Assembly: GCF_028705895.1 (NCBI RefSeq)
Contig: NZ_JAQWCQ010000022.1
Location: forward strand, 1-50,515
DNA from: Massilibacteroides sp.
Lineage (GTDB): Bacteria > Bacteroidota > Bacteroidia > Bacteroidales > Tannerellaceae
DNA: 50,515 bases
Reading direction: 5' to 3'
Each line of letters starts with the position of its first letter. Position 1 is the stretch's first letter. Below, in pieces: positions 35,624 to 43,814 of the stretch. The position numbers were made by a program, and so were the translations under genes. The notes under the pieces were generated by a model. It did no database searches and had not been told where the DNA came from. It saw nothing but the letters and a program-made list of their open reading frames with translations.

Positions 35624-36379
35624 ATGGATAAAAATATAAATATCACACTGAAAGTCTGGCGTCAGAAAGGTCCGAGAGAAAAAGGTGCTTTCGAGACTTA
35701 TAAATTGACGGACGTTTCCCAAGGGAGTTCATTCCTGGAAATGCTTGACATACTTAACGAACAGTTGATTAATGATGGGAAAGAACCTGTAGTGTTCGAC
35801 CATGACTGCCGTGAAGGCATTTGCGGTATGTGTTCACTTTACATCAACGGACATCCTCACGGGCCTGACACAAGTGTAACTACTTGTCAGCTTCACATGC
35901 GTCGTTTCAACGACGGAGATACGATTACAATCGAGCCTTGGCGTTCTGCCGGCTTCCCTGTAATTCGTGACTTGATGGTAGATCGTACAGCCTACGATAA
36001 GATCATTCAGGCAGGAGGTTTTGTTTCTGTAAACACAGGCGGTATCCCTGACGCAAATGCTATTCCAATTCCTAAGAAAGATGCTGATTTAGCAATGGAT
36101 GCTGCGGCTTGTATCGGTTGTGGTGCTTGTGCAGCAGCATGTAAGAATGGCTCCGCTATGCTGTTCGTTTCAGCAAAAGTTAGCCAGTTAGCACTTCTTC
36201 CGCAAGGAAAAGTAGAAGCTGCCCGCCGCGCAAAAGCTATGGTAGCAAAAATGGACGAATTAGGCTTCGGTAACTGCACCAACACACGCGCCTGCGAAAT
36301 GGAATGTCCGAAAGATATTTCCGTAAGTAATATCGCACGTCTGAACCGTGAATTCATCTGGGCAAAATTGAAAGACTGA
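35624..36379 (+). CDS. frdB: fumarate reductase / succinate dehydrogenase iron-sulfur subunit
   Basis: The electron-transfer subunit between FrdC and FrdA. The N-terminal ferredoxin domain has the [2Fe-2S] ligands in CREGICGMC (from Cys62) and VTTCQLH. The C-terminal helical domain has [11 protein letters not shown] for the [4Fe-4S] cluster, with [15 protein letters not shown] providing the remaining [3Fe-4S] and [4Fe-4S] ligands. At 251 residues it is of normal size. It is the last gene of the operon, with a terminator 22 bases downstream. With fumarase it forms the reductive succinate branch. Confidence 0.97.
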   Translation: MDKNINITLKVWRQKGPREKGAFETYKLTDVSQGSSFLEMLDILNEQLINDGKEPVVFDHDCREGICGMCSLYINGHPHGPDTSVTTCQLHMRRFNDGDTITIEPWRSAGFPVIRDLMVDRTAYDKIIQAGGFVSVNTGGIPDANAIPIPKKDADLAMDAAACIGCGACAAACKNGSAMLFVSAKVSQLALLPQGKVEAARRAKAMVAKMDELGFGNCTNTRACEMECPKDISVSNIARLNREFIWAKLKD

Positions 36380-36400
36380 TCATAAGATCATCCAGATAAA

Positions 36401-36440
36401 CAAAAGGTGTCGCTGAGCAATCGGGATGCCTTTTGTTGTT
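36401..36440 (+). terminator. probable terminator of the frdCAB operon
   Basis: 36401-36411 (CAAAAGGTGTC) pairs with 36425-36435 (GATGCCTTTTG), with two G-U pairs and a 13-base loop. It is followed by TTGTTTT. Confidence 0.65.
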
Positions 36441-36451
36441 TTACACGGCAG

Positions 36452-36510
36452 TGTTAACAAAACAAAATAGCGAGATTTGGTCAAAATCTCGCTATTTTGT
36501 TTTGTTAACA
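36452..36510. repeat. long perfect palindrome over the fic stop codon
   Basis: Arms 36452-36478 and 36484-36510 are perfect 27-base reverse complements around a 5-base loop (GGTCA). The inner part, CAAAATAGCGAGATTT, is shared with the palindrome at 37841-37887 on the other side of fic. The right arm encodes the last five Fic residues and its TAG stop. Confidence 0.95.
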
Positions 36511-37811
36511 TCCTTTTCGTCTGATGAAGAGATAAGAGAAAGGAATTCTTTAGACCTTAAGTAATGTTTTTGTTTTTTATTGACTTGTTTTTCTTCCAAG
36601 AAACCTCCCTCCACTAATCTCGCCAAATCTGTCCGTGCCGTATAGTCAGAAATCGAAAATCTATTTTTTAGTTCTTTTATAGTGAGTACTAATTCTGCGT
36701 TATCATACAATTTTTTTAATAAATAAGCCTGTCTTTCATTTATGTTCGGGAGTCGTATAAAACGAGCAATTTGTTTAACTTCCATTGTCTTTTTTTGGAT
36801 ATACGCCTTCAAAGCATTAAATGCTTTTTCCATTGCTTTCAGATTATATACGATAAAATAATTTAAGTCATTTTCATCATTCTCGGTATATAGATAGGCC
36901 TTTTCATATTGACTTTTGTTATGCTGAATAATTCTTGAAATTGATAAATACTCGGTTAGCCAATACCCCTTCTTAGATAAATACCAATAAAACAGTGAAC
37001 GGGCAGTTCTTCCATTCCCATCACTAAAAGGATGTATCCATGCTATCATGAAATGTATTATAATACCTTTTATTATAGGATGAATGAATGTTTTATCCTC
37101 ATTAAAGAAAGCGCAGATACTCTCAATTAATTCTGGGATTTCCTTATAGTTAGGAGGCGTATGTACGGCTTCACTTGTTGACGTATTAACCACTAAAATA
37201 TCGTCGTTTTTGCGAAAAGCACCTTCTTCTTCGGCTGTATCTAAGGTGTCTTTTGTGATTGAACTATGAATGTAGAGTAATTTTTCAGGTGTTAAGTCCT
37301 CTTCTTTATGCTGCGTAATATATTGCATTGTATGATAGTTGTTGACGATCATACGCTCAGACTTGTCTCTTGGCTTCTCCTCCTTTCTTAATATGTCTTT
37401 TGCTTTTTTTCGTGTTGTACTTGCTCCTTCCATCTTGCTGCTGGAGATCGCTTCTTCCATAATAGAATTCACAATATATCTGTTTTTTTCCTGTTCAGGA
37501 ATGAAGTCATTGCTTCCCAAATATCCTCCAATATTCATATCAAAGGAATGGAGCATCTCCAGAATATATTCTGTTGAATAAAACTTGAAATTGTATTTAT
37601 CAAACTGCAGATCAGAATAATTAATTTGTCTGCTAAGCTTAATTAGTGCCCACAAATCAATTGGTGAAAAATCTGATTGTTTATATTTTACTTTATCCCA
37701 ATATAAATATTCCCGGTTAATATCTTTGATTAACTCTACATTTTCCGCTTTCATTAAAGCAAGAAATGCGTTTTCAATATTTTTTTCTGTTAACTTTGGT
37801 ACTTGTTCCAT
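36492..37811 (-). CDS. Fic-domain AMP-transferase with C-terminal winged-helix domain
   Basis: A 439-residue class II Fic protein, predicted to transfer AMP (or another NMP) from ATP to a protein hydroxyl. The N-terminal Fic-associated domain carries the self-inhibitory (S/T)xxxE(G/N) motif as SSKMEG at 124-129. The core has TPPNYKEIPELI (flap region) and the complete active-site motif HPFSDGNGR at 260-268. Residues about 355-420 form a winged-helix domain with IKELKNRFSISDYTARTDLA and LVEGGFLEE, as in Fic proteins with a DNA-binding tail. No antitoxin gene is adjacent. Near-identical palindromes lie over the promoter and over the stop codon, so autoregulation is a reasonable inference. The target protein is unknown. 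Confidence 0.9.
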   Translation of the reverse strand: MEQVPKLTEKNIENAFLALMKAENVELIKDINREYLYWDKVKYKQSDFSPIDLWALIKLSRQINYSDLQFDKYNFKFYSTEYILEMLHSFDMNIGGYLGSNDFIPEQEKNRYIVNSIMEEAISSSKMEGASTTRKKAKDILRKEEKPRDKSERMIVNNYHTMQYITQHKEEDLTPEKLLYIHSSITKDTLDTAEEEGAFRKNDDILVVNTSTSEAVHTPPNYKEIPELIESICAFFNEDKTFIHPIIKGIIIHFMIAWIHPFSDGNGRTARSLFYWYLSKKGYWLTEYLSISRIIQHNKSQYEKAYLYTENDENDLNYFIVYNLKAMEKAFNALKAYIQKKTMEVKQIARFIRLPNINERQAYLLKKLYDNAELVLTIKELKNRFSISDYTARTDLARLVEGGFLEEKQVNKKQKHYLRSKEFLSLISSSDEKDVNKTK

Positions 37812-37834
37812 TTTTTATTACATTGATATCGAAA

Positions 37835-37868
37835 CAAATATAAGACAAAATAGCGAGATTTAGCCAAA
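37835..37868 (-). promoter_or_regulatory. probable fic promoter overlapped by the upstream palindrome
   Basis: Read on the minus strand, TTTG at 37865-37868 and TATATTTG at 37835-37842 are 22 bases apart, ending 23 bases before the fic ATG. The palindrome 37841-37887 covers the -33 element, the spacer and the edge of the -7 element, a position expected for a repressor operator. Confidence 0.6.
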
Positions 37869-37887
37869 ATCTCGCTATTTTGTCTTA
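37841..37887. repeat. perfect palindrome upstream of fic
   Basis: Arms 37841-37861 and 37867-37887 are perfect 21-base reverse complements around a 5-base loop (AGCCA). Its core matches the palindrome at the other end of the gene (36452-36510), while the outer ends differ. Confidence 0.95.
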
Positions 37888-38041
37888 TTAACAACTCCAA
37901 GTCAGCATGTTTCTTTAGCTTTTATTAAACGTCCAAAAACACTTATTAGCACTTTAACTATTGCTACTATTCAAAGAATATATACTTTTGTGTAGTGGTT
38001 TTTTCATAATAGTATTAGATTTAAGGTTAACAAAGTTGTTT

Positions 38042-38066
38042 AGAGGTTGTCGTGATGACAGCCTCT
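38042..38066 (+). promoter_or_regulatory. hairpin upstream of the polysaccharide locus promoter
   Basis: AGAGGTTGTC at 38042-38051 pairs with GACAGCCTCT at 38057-38066 (one G-U pair, 5-base loop). No strong T-run follows, so it may be a protein-binding site or a weak terminator. Confidence 0.4.
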
Positions 38067-38081
38067 AATTAGTTTTATACT

Positions 38082-38089
38082 TACCTTTG
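38082..38089 (+). promoter_or_regulatory. -7 promoter element of the polysaccharide locus (TACCTTTG)
   Basis: A canonical TAnnTTTG element ends 34 bases before the UDP-HexNAc dehydrogenase ATG. The -33 partner is not clear. No UpxY-type antiterminator gene precedes the locus. Confidence 0.55.
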
Positions 38090-38123
38090 TATTTTCGAGT
38101 CATAGATAAATACACAAAATCAG

Positions 38124-39392
38124 ATGGATAATATAAGAATTGCAGTTGTTGGCTTGGGCTATGTCGGATTACCTTTAGCTGTTGCTTTTGCGCAAAAATA
38201 TGATGTTGTAGGTTTTGACATCAACAAAGAACGTGTTTCTCAATTAAGCAAAGGCAATGATCGAACCAAAGAAATAGAACAAGAGGAACTTACAGCAGCT
38301 TTATCCGGCAGATTAAGTGTAAGCAATGATATTAATGCAATAGCCAACTCGAACTTTTATATTGTAACGGTTCCTACTCCGGTAACTAATTTCAAAACAC
38401 CCGATCTTATTCCTCTGTTAAATGCCTCAGCCGCCATAGGACAAGTTCTGAAGAAAGGCGACATTGTAGTATATGAATCGACCGTTTACCCGGGATGTAC
38501 GGAAGAAGATTGTGTACCGATATTGGAATTGGCTTCCGGTTTAATTTTTAATAAAGACTTCTTCTGCGGTTATTCTCCGGAACGAATTAATCCCGGAGAT
38601 AAGAAAAACAAACTGACAACTATTGTAAAGGTTGTTTCCGGTTCAACTCCTGAGACAGCAGACAAGATAAAACAAGTATATGCCTCTATTATAACGGCTG
38701 GTACGCACAAAACATCCAGCATCAAAGTAGCAGAGGCTTGTAAGGCGATCGAAAACGCACAACGTGACGTCAATATTTCGTTCGTCAACGAGCTGGCTCT
38801 GATTTTTGACCGAATGAATATTGACACAACGGAAGTATTAGAGGCGGCAGCAACAAAATGGAACTTCCTCAAGTTTACTCCCGGTCTGGTAGGCGGTCAT
38901 TGCATCGGAGTAGATCCTTATTATCTTTTACATAAATCACAATGCCTGGGATACAATCCTCAAGTAATTCTTTCGGGACGAACGGTAAATGACGAAATGG
39001 GACGATTTGTTGCATCGAAAACCGTAAAATTGATGATAAAGAACGGGATCAAGATCGTAAGTAGCAAAGTACTTATTTTAGGCTTTACTTTTAAAGAAAA
39101 TTGTCCTGATACCCGAAACACGAAAGTAGTTGATGTGATTGATGAATTGCAGGACTTCGGAGTTAAAGTTGATGTCTATGATCCACACGCTCTGAGAGAC
39201 GAAGTAAAAGCAGAGTATGGCATATCACTTCTTCCGGAATTACCCGATCTGAAAGCATATGACGGGATAATCCTGACTGTAGCGCATGATGAATTTAAGG
39301 CCATTGATTTCTCATTCATGCAAAATCGTGCAACAGTTTTATTCGATGTCAAATCAATGCTTGACCAGAGTCTTTCGCACGGGAGACTATAA
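38124..39392 (+). CDS. nucleotide sugar dehydrogenase (UDP-HexNAc 6-dehydrogenase, WbpO/TviB-like)
   Basis: A cytoplasmic NAD-dependent enzyme oxidising C6 of a UDP-sugar to an uronic acid. The N-terminal NAD loop is VVGLGYVGLPLAVAFAQ (about 8-24), then VPTPVTNFKTPDL and VVYESTVYPGCTEED. The central domain has Lys207 in EACKAIEN and the catalytic Cys260 in GGHCIGVDPYYL. The C-terminal domain includes LGFTFKENCPDTRNTKV. The NIxFVNELAL-like segment and overall pattern fit the Vi-antigen TviB/WbpO group acting on UDP-GlcNAc or UDP-GalNAc rather than UDP-glucose. The exact substrate is an inference. It is the first gene of the polysaccharide locus and would supply a uronic acid sugar. Confidence 0.9.
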   Translation: MDNIRIAVVGLGYVGLPLAVAFAQKYDVVGFDINKERVSQLSKGNDRTKEIEQEELTAALSGRLSVSNDINAIANSNFYIVTVPTPVTNFKTPDLIPLLNASAAIGQVLKKGDIVVYESTVYPGCTEEDCVPILELASGLIFNKDFFCGYSPERINPGDKKNKLTTIVKVVSGSTPETADKIKQVYASIITAGTHKTSSIKVAEACKAIENAQRDVNISFVNELALIFDRMNIDTTEVLEAAATKWNFLKFTPGLVGGHCIGVDPYYLLHKSQCLGYNPQVILSGRTVNDEMGRFVASKTVKLMIKNGIKIVSSKVLILGFTFKENCPDTRNTKVVDVIDELQDFGVKVDVYDPHALRDEVKAEYGISLLPELPDLKAYDGIILTVAHDEFKAIDFSFMQNRATVLFDVKSMLDQSLSHGRL

Positions 39393-39482
39393 AAGAAGAA
39401 TAAACACCAGTCCAACACAAGGTAGATTATATTTGTTCTGACGCTAACTCACCCATTAAGAAATTAAATCCCTCAATTTCGT

Positions 39483-39490
39483 TATATTTG
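39483..39490 (+). promoter_or_regulatory. possible internal promoter before wzx (TATATTTG)
   Basis: TATATTTG at 39483-39490 (and a second at 39428-39435) lies in the 159-base gap before the flippase gene. The downstream leader contains the hairpin at 39500-39524. Confidence 0.45.
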
Positions 39491-39499
39491 TGAACTTTT

Positions 39500-39524
39500 C
39501 GTCATTCTGACTTTGGGAGTGACG
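39500..39524 (+). promoter_or_regulatory. hairpin in the leader of the flippase gene
   Basis: CGTCATTCT at 39500-39508 pairs with 39516-39524, including two G-U pairs. It starts about 10 bases after a TATATTTG -7 element and lacks a T-run. A role in RNA stability or translation is possible but unproven. Confidence 0.35.
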
Positions 39525-39551
39525 AAGGTTGATGTATGCAAATAATACAAA

Positions 39552-40979
39552 ATGGCAGAACAATCTCTGAAAGACAAAACAGCAAGTGGATTACTTTGGG
39601 GTGGTACAAGTAATGTGCTAACCCTCATCTTTGGGATTGTCTTAGCTCGTATCCTGAATGCCGAAGATTATGGCATGATTGGAATGCTAACCATATTTAT
39701 TGCCGTATCCAGTACGATAATGGATTGTGGCTTTGTGAATGCCCTGATAAATAAAAAAAACGTAAGCTTTGACGATTACAATTCCATTTTTTGGTTTAGT
39801 ACGCTAAGTGGTATCATTTTATATGTTTTACTTTATTTCTCGGCTCCGTATATTGCGTTATTTTTTGACAATGCAGAATTAATAGACTTGTCACGTTTCT
39901 TATTTATATGTGTCGGAATAGGCGGTCTTGGTGTAGTTCATAATGCGATTCTGCTTAAAGAAATAAGAATTAAAGAAAAAGCCAAAATTGATATCATCTC
40001 TTTAGCTCTTTCGAACTGTGTTGGCATATCATTCTCATTTGCCGGTTACTCCTATTGGGCATTAGCTTTTCAGACAATTACTTATTCCGCATCATTGATT
40101 ATTTTGCGCTGGTGGTTTGTGAAATGGAGGCCGAATTTTAATATAAACTTTGCCCCCATAAAAGAAATGTTTGGCTTTAGTTCAAAAATCTTCATAACCA
40201 ACCTGTTCTTTCACATAAACAACCACCTGTTTTCGGTCGTCTTTGGTCGTCTCTATGACGAAAAACAAGTAGGCTTTTATTCACAAGGGCAAAAATGGAT
40301 GACGATGGGACAATCTCTTATTAGCGGAGCCATAAATGGAATAGCCCAACCTGTATTTGTACAGGTAAAAGATGACCCTGATCGTCAGAAGCATGTCTTT
40401 CGAAAGATATTGCGCTTTGGAGCTTTCATCTCCTTCCCGTTGATGCTTGGTATAGCCTTTATCGGAAAAGAATTAATCGTAATCGCTATAGGAGAAAAAT
40501 GGTTAAATGCAGTCCCGTTTCTTCAATTATTCTGCATTTGGGGTGCATTTTCTTATATCTGGACACTCTGTACAAACCTCTTAATCTCGCACGGCAAATC
40601 AAATTTGTATATGTACGGTATGATTTTAACCTGTATTATCCAATTGGCTTTGGTACTCCTCGTCTCAAGCTATGGTATATACACAATGGTTATAGCTTAT
40701 CTAAGCATTAACTTCATCGCCTTATACGGCTGGATTTATTTTGTAGGCAGACTAACAAAGCTAACCTTTTTGGAGGTTACAAAAGACATATTTCCCTTTC
40801 TGATCATTACCATTATTTCAGTAGCTATTGCCTGGTTTACAACAAAAAATATTTCAAACTTATATCTATTATTCTTATCCAAGATTTGTATTACAGCCGT
40901 TATTTACATTCTGGTTATGTGGAAAAGTAATGCTGTAGTCTTTAAAGAGAGTATCAGGTTTCTAAAACAAAAAAAATAA
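39552..40979 (+). CDS. Wzx-like polysaccharide flippase (MOP superfamily, WzxC type)
   Basis: A 475-residue inner-membrane protein with about 14 hydrophobic segments. It is predicted to flip lipid-linked oligosaccharide from the cytoplasmic to the periplasmic side. The N-terminus GLLWGGTSNVLTLIFGIVLA and RILNAEDYGMIGMLTIF are typical of the WzxC/exopolysaccharide branch, as are GFVNALINKKNV and VGFYSQGQKWM. It presumably handles the glycan built by the downstream transferases. Its stop overlaps the next ATG by one base (TAATG), so the locus is translationally coupled from here. No Wzy polymerase was recognised in the window. Confidence 0.92.
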   Translation: MAEQSLKDKTASGLLWGGTSNVLTLIFGIVLARILNAEDYGMIGMLTIFIAVSSTIMDCGFVNALINKKNVSFDDYNSIFWFSTLSGIILYVLLYFSAPYIALFFDNAELIDLSRFLFICVGIGGLGVVHNAILLKEIRIKEKAKIDIISLALSNCVGISFSFAGYSYWALAFQTITYSASLIILRWWFVKWRPNFNINFAPIKEMFGFSSKIFITNLFFHINNHLFSVVFGRLYDEKQVGFYSQGQKWMTMGQSLISGAINGIAQPVFVQVKDDPDRQKHVFRKILRFGAFISFPLMLGIAFIGKELIVIAIGEKWLNAVPFLQLFCIWGAFSYIWTLCTNLLISHGKSNLYMYGMILTCIIQLALVLLVSSYGIYTMVIAYLSINFIALYGWIYFVGRLTKLTFLEVTKDIFPFLIITIISVAIAWFTTKNISNLYLLFLSKICITAVIYILVMWKSNAVVFKESIRFLKQKK

Positions 40980-41881
40980 TGAACTATTTCACAAAGATCT
41001 ATAGGACATATGTCTCAGAACATACAAGAGAGAAAATATACAAATTATTCCTGAAGGACATTCTGTATGTGAAAAGAAATTTTGATGTATTAGTCCGGGC
41101 TAAAATGACTTATTATTTATTTCCCTTACTTCCCAAAACTGAGAAGAACGAGTTATTTCGTTTTATGGGCAAACACGAACTGACGAGCTACCCATGGCCT
41201 TTTGTTTCGGAATACGAAAGGCCTATTGATTGTTTTTATGACGAGCAACATAAGATGTATTATGTTCTTCATAACCAGAAAAGATTATATTTTCCTATTC
41301 ATTTCACAGAAGCTGAAGTTCTGGACTTGTATAAAACATTGCTTATCGAACAAGACAGACGTTCCCCACACAGATATCTGGAAGATTACTCTCCTCTTAA
41401 TGGACATACTGTACTTGACATCGGTGCAGCAGAAGGAATTTTTTCATTAAATGTGATAGAGTCAATCCAACACAGTTATCTTTTTGAATGCGAACCTTAT
41501 TGGATAGATGCTTTAAAGGTCACCTTTTCTCCTTGGGCAGAGAAAGTAACGATCATTCCCCGTTATGTATCGAATGTGGATTCGGAGACAGAAATAACGA
41601 TCGATACATTTCTAAAAGATAAAACAAGCAAAGGATGCTTTATTAAAATGGATATAGAGGGAGCGGAACTCTCTGCCCTGCATGGTGCAGAACAGACATT
41701 AAAGAGCAAAGACGATGTATTCTTATCTGTTTGTACATATCACAGTCCTTCTGATGCAAAAGACATCAGTGCTTATCTATCTTCGCTCAATTATTCCTAT
41801 TCTTTTACAGAGGGGTTCCTATTCTTTAATAAGCATTTGAATAAGGCTATCCTTAGGGCAACGAAAAAGAGTTACGCGTGA
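40979..41881 (+). CDS. FkbM-family SAM-dependent methyltransferase
   Basis: A 300-residue protein whose C-terminal two thirds form an FkbM-type methyltransferase domain. Visible motifs are TVLDIGAAEGIFSLNVIES (SAM loop, about residue 144 on), YLFECEPYWIDALK, and FIKMDIEGAELSALHGAE, which is the FkbM signature. The N-terminal 110 residues are less conserved and rich in aromatic and basic residues. Such enzymes O-methylate sugars in polysaccharide loci, and the acceptor here is unknown. It overlaps the flippase stop by one base and the next gene by one base. Confidence 0.85.
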   Translation: MNYFTKIYRTYVSEHTREKIYKLFLKDILYVKRNFDVLVRAKMTYYLFPLLPKTEKNELFRFMGKHELTSYPWPFVSEYERPIDCFYDEQHKMYYVLHNQKRLYFPIHFTEAEVLDLYKTLLIEQDRRSPHRYLEDYSPLNGHTVLDIGAAEGIFSLNVIESIQHSYLFECEPYWIDALKVTFSPWAEKVTIIPRYVSNVDSETEITIDTFLKDKTSKGCFIKMDIEGAELSALHGAEQTLKSKDDVFLSVCTYHSPSDAKDISAYLSSLNYSYSFTEGFLFFNKHLNKAILRATKKSYA

Positions 41882-42801
41882 TGGATGTTTCGATTATTTA
41901 TGTGAATTATAAAACGGCTCAACTGATTCTTGACAGTATTCAATCTGTTAAAGAGAAAACGGATGGAATTACATACGAAATAATTGTTGTTGATAACAAC
42001 TCCGGAGATGAATCGTTAGCCAAAATAACTGCCGTATATCCTGAAGTTATACCTGTCCAATCAGAGGAGAATGTCGGATTCGGCAGAGCTAATAATTTAG
42101 GAATCCAAATAGCAAAAGGTCATTGTTTCTTCTTTCTTAATCCGGATACCTTGTTAATAAATAATGCAATAAAGATATTGTATGATTTTTTGAACGGAAG
42201 TGAACACGTTGGTGCGTGCGGAGGGAATTTATATAGTATAGATAACAAACCAGCCATTTCTTTCAGTGCTTTATTTCCGTCCTTTTTACAAGAGGTTCTT
42301 TCTATATTCTATTTACCGGTAACCTTTTTTTCAAAAAGTAAATCAGAACAATTTAATTATACCGGCTCCCCTTTGGATGTTGCGTCCATCAGTGGAGCAG
42401 ACTTATTATTAAAAAGGGAAGTTTTGGAAAAGACCGGAGGATTTGATCCGGCTTTTTTTATGAATTATGAAGAAACGGAACTCTGTTACAGAATAAAAAA
42501 ACAAGGATATAGAATCGTTTCCGTACCGGACGCCCAAATTATTCATTTAGAAGGAAAATCCGACTATGCGTCTATCTCAAGGCTGACTTTCTATTACCAA
42601 GGGCAGTATATTTATTTCAATAAACTATACGGTAAATCCGGAAGCAATCTTATCTATGCCATCACTCAGTTGAAGAACCGGCTTCGCGTATTACAATTTT
42701 CAATCTTAGGAGACGCAAAAAGAAAGACATACTGGCAAACCAAGAAAGAAACTAATTCCGAAGTTTTCCGTTCATTCAGAAAAAGAAACATTCAACAATA
42801 A
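41881..42801 (+). CDS. GT2 glycosyltransferase, rhamnosyltransferase-like
   Basis: A 306-residue inverting GT-A glycosyltransferase. The nucleotide-sugar domain begins VSIIYVNYKTAQLILDSIQS, then IIVVDNNSGDESL, ENVGFGRANNLGI and FFLNPDTLL (metal-binding position of the DxD type reduced to NPD, as in the WbbL/rhamnosyltransferase branch). GGFDPAFFMNYEETELCYRI closes the domain. ATG at 41881 is preferred; a GTG one codon earlier is possible. The donor sugar cannot be set from sequence. It overlaps the FkbM gene stop and is 6 bases before the next transferase. Confidence 0.88.
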   Translation: MDVSIIYVNYKTAQLILDSIQSVKEKTDGITYEIIVVDNNSGDESLAKITAVYPEVIPVQSEENVGFGRANNLGIQIAKGHCFFFLNPDTLLINNAIKILYDFLNGSEHVGACGGNLYSIDNKPAISFSALFPSFLQEVLSIFYLPVTFFSKSKSEQFNYTGSPLDVASISGADLLLKREVLEKTGGFDPAFFMNYEETELCYRIKKQGYRIVSVPDAQIIHLEGKSDYASISRLTFYYQGQYIYFNKLYGKSGSNLIYAITQLKNRLRVLQFSILGDAKRKTYWQTKKETNSEVFRSFRKRNIQQ

Positions 42802-42807
42802 TATGCT

Positions 42808-43800
42808 GTGGAAATAAAAGTCTCCATTATCATACCCATCTATAATGCAGCCCGGTTTATTGAGCGTTGCTTATTATCGGCATTAAACCAGGGTTATAAA
42901 TCGATTGAATACATTCTTGTTGATGATGGCTCAACCGATGACAGCCTGCGTATTATCAAGGATCTTATTCTTGGTTCTCCAAGAGGGGCAGATGTCCATT
43001 TAGTCTTGCATGAAGTCAACAGAGGGGTAGCTATTGCACGGAATACAGGGCTTAATGCATCTTCGGGAGATTATATTTATTTTTTGGATAGTGACGATGA
43101 GTTACCACTCAATGCCATTGAGATTTTGGTTGAAAAACTCGGTAATACCAATGCCGATATCGTGATCGGAGAATTTTCTTTAACGGGAACAGATAAGACA
43201 GGCTTTAAAACGACAAAATTACCGGACGGTCATTATGAAAAAGAGAGAATCCTGGATTCATTTCTCTTAATGCAATGGCCGGATATGACCTGTAACAAGT
43301 TGGTCCGGCTAAAAACGATCAGAGATCATACTATCTTTTTTGAGAAAAAGATTATCCATGAAGATACTTTATGGAGTTTTATGCTTGCGGTCAGATCATC
43401 TTTGATGCTTGTGTGTAATCAGATAACGTATATCTATCACATCCAGGGGCAATCTATTACTCAAAAAAAAACGGATCACAATTTCAACAGCCTATTCTAT
43501 GTATTGAGTAAGATCGTTGACATTTCCATTGCGGAAAACCTGTTTCGTAAAGATGTACATATAAAAGACTATTTGATTGATTACTGCTTCTATTACTTCA
43601 AGGAATCTGTACGGTGTAGGACGGAGCGGGATAAATCGAGAATAACTTTTGCAGAGATCAACTCTCAATTAGACAGGATTGGTTCCATCACAGAAGGAAT
43701 AAGCAGGTCGTCGCAAATTAAATTAGCCCTATTGAAATCCCCGTTTGGCTGGGCATTTCTGATCTTCAAAACATATCTGTTCCTGAAAGGAGTACGTTAA
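42808..43800 (+). CDS. GT2 glycosyltransferase
   Basis: A 330-residue GT-A enzyme with the family opening VSIIIPIYNAARFIERCLLS, then EYILVDDGSTDDSLRI, GVAIARNTGLNASSGDYIYF and the DxD-type LDSDDELP. The C-terminal half has FEKKIIHEDTLWSF and ends in a hydrophobic segment, FGWAFLIFKTYLFLKG, that may touch the membrane. The start is GTG at 42808. An ATG at 42803 is out of frame and leads to an immediate stop, and no closer in-frame ATG precedes the conserved opening. The donor and linkage are unknown. Confidence 0.88.
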   Translation: MEIKVSIIIPIYNAARFIERCLLSALNQGYKSIEYILVDDGSTDDSLRIIKDLILGSPRGADVHLVLHEVNRGVAIARNTGLNASSGDYIYFLDSDDELPLNAIEILVEKLGNTNADIVIGEFSLTGTDKTGFKTTKLPDGHYEKERILDSFLLMQWPDMTCNKLVRLKTIRDHTIFFEKKIIHEDTLWSFMLAVRSSLMLVCNQITYIYHIQGQSITQKKTDHNFNSLFYVLSKIVDISIAENLFRKDVHIKDYLIDYCFYYFKESVRCRTERDKSRITFAEINSQLDRIGSITEGISRSSQIKLALLKSPFGWAFLIFKTYLFLKGVR

Positions 43801-43814
43801 CAGCAAAAGAATAA

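Noticed and set aside
36452-36510. The palindrome at the fic 3' end as only a plain terminator
   Set aside because: It is unusually long, overlaps the stop codon, and its core recurs over the fic promoter, where a terminator makes little sense. A terminator role in addition is not excluded.
38042-38066. Invertible promoter repeats controlling the polysaccharide locus
   Set aside because: The inverted bases form a tight hairpin with a 5-base loop rather than flanking a promoter, so there is no invertible segment.
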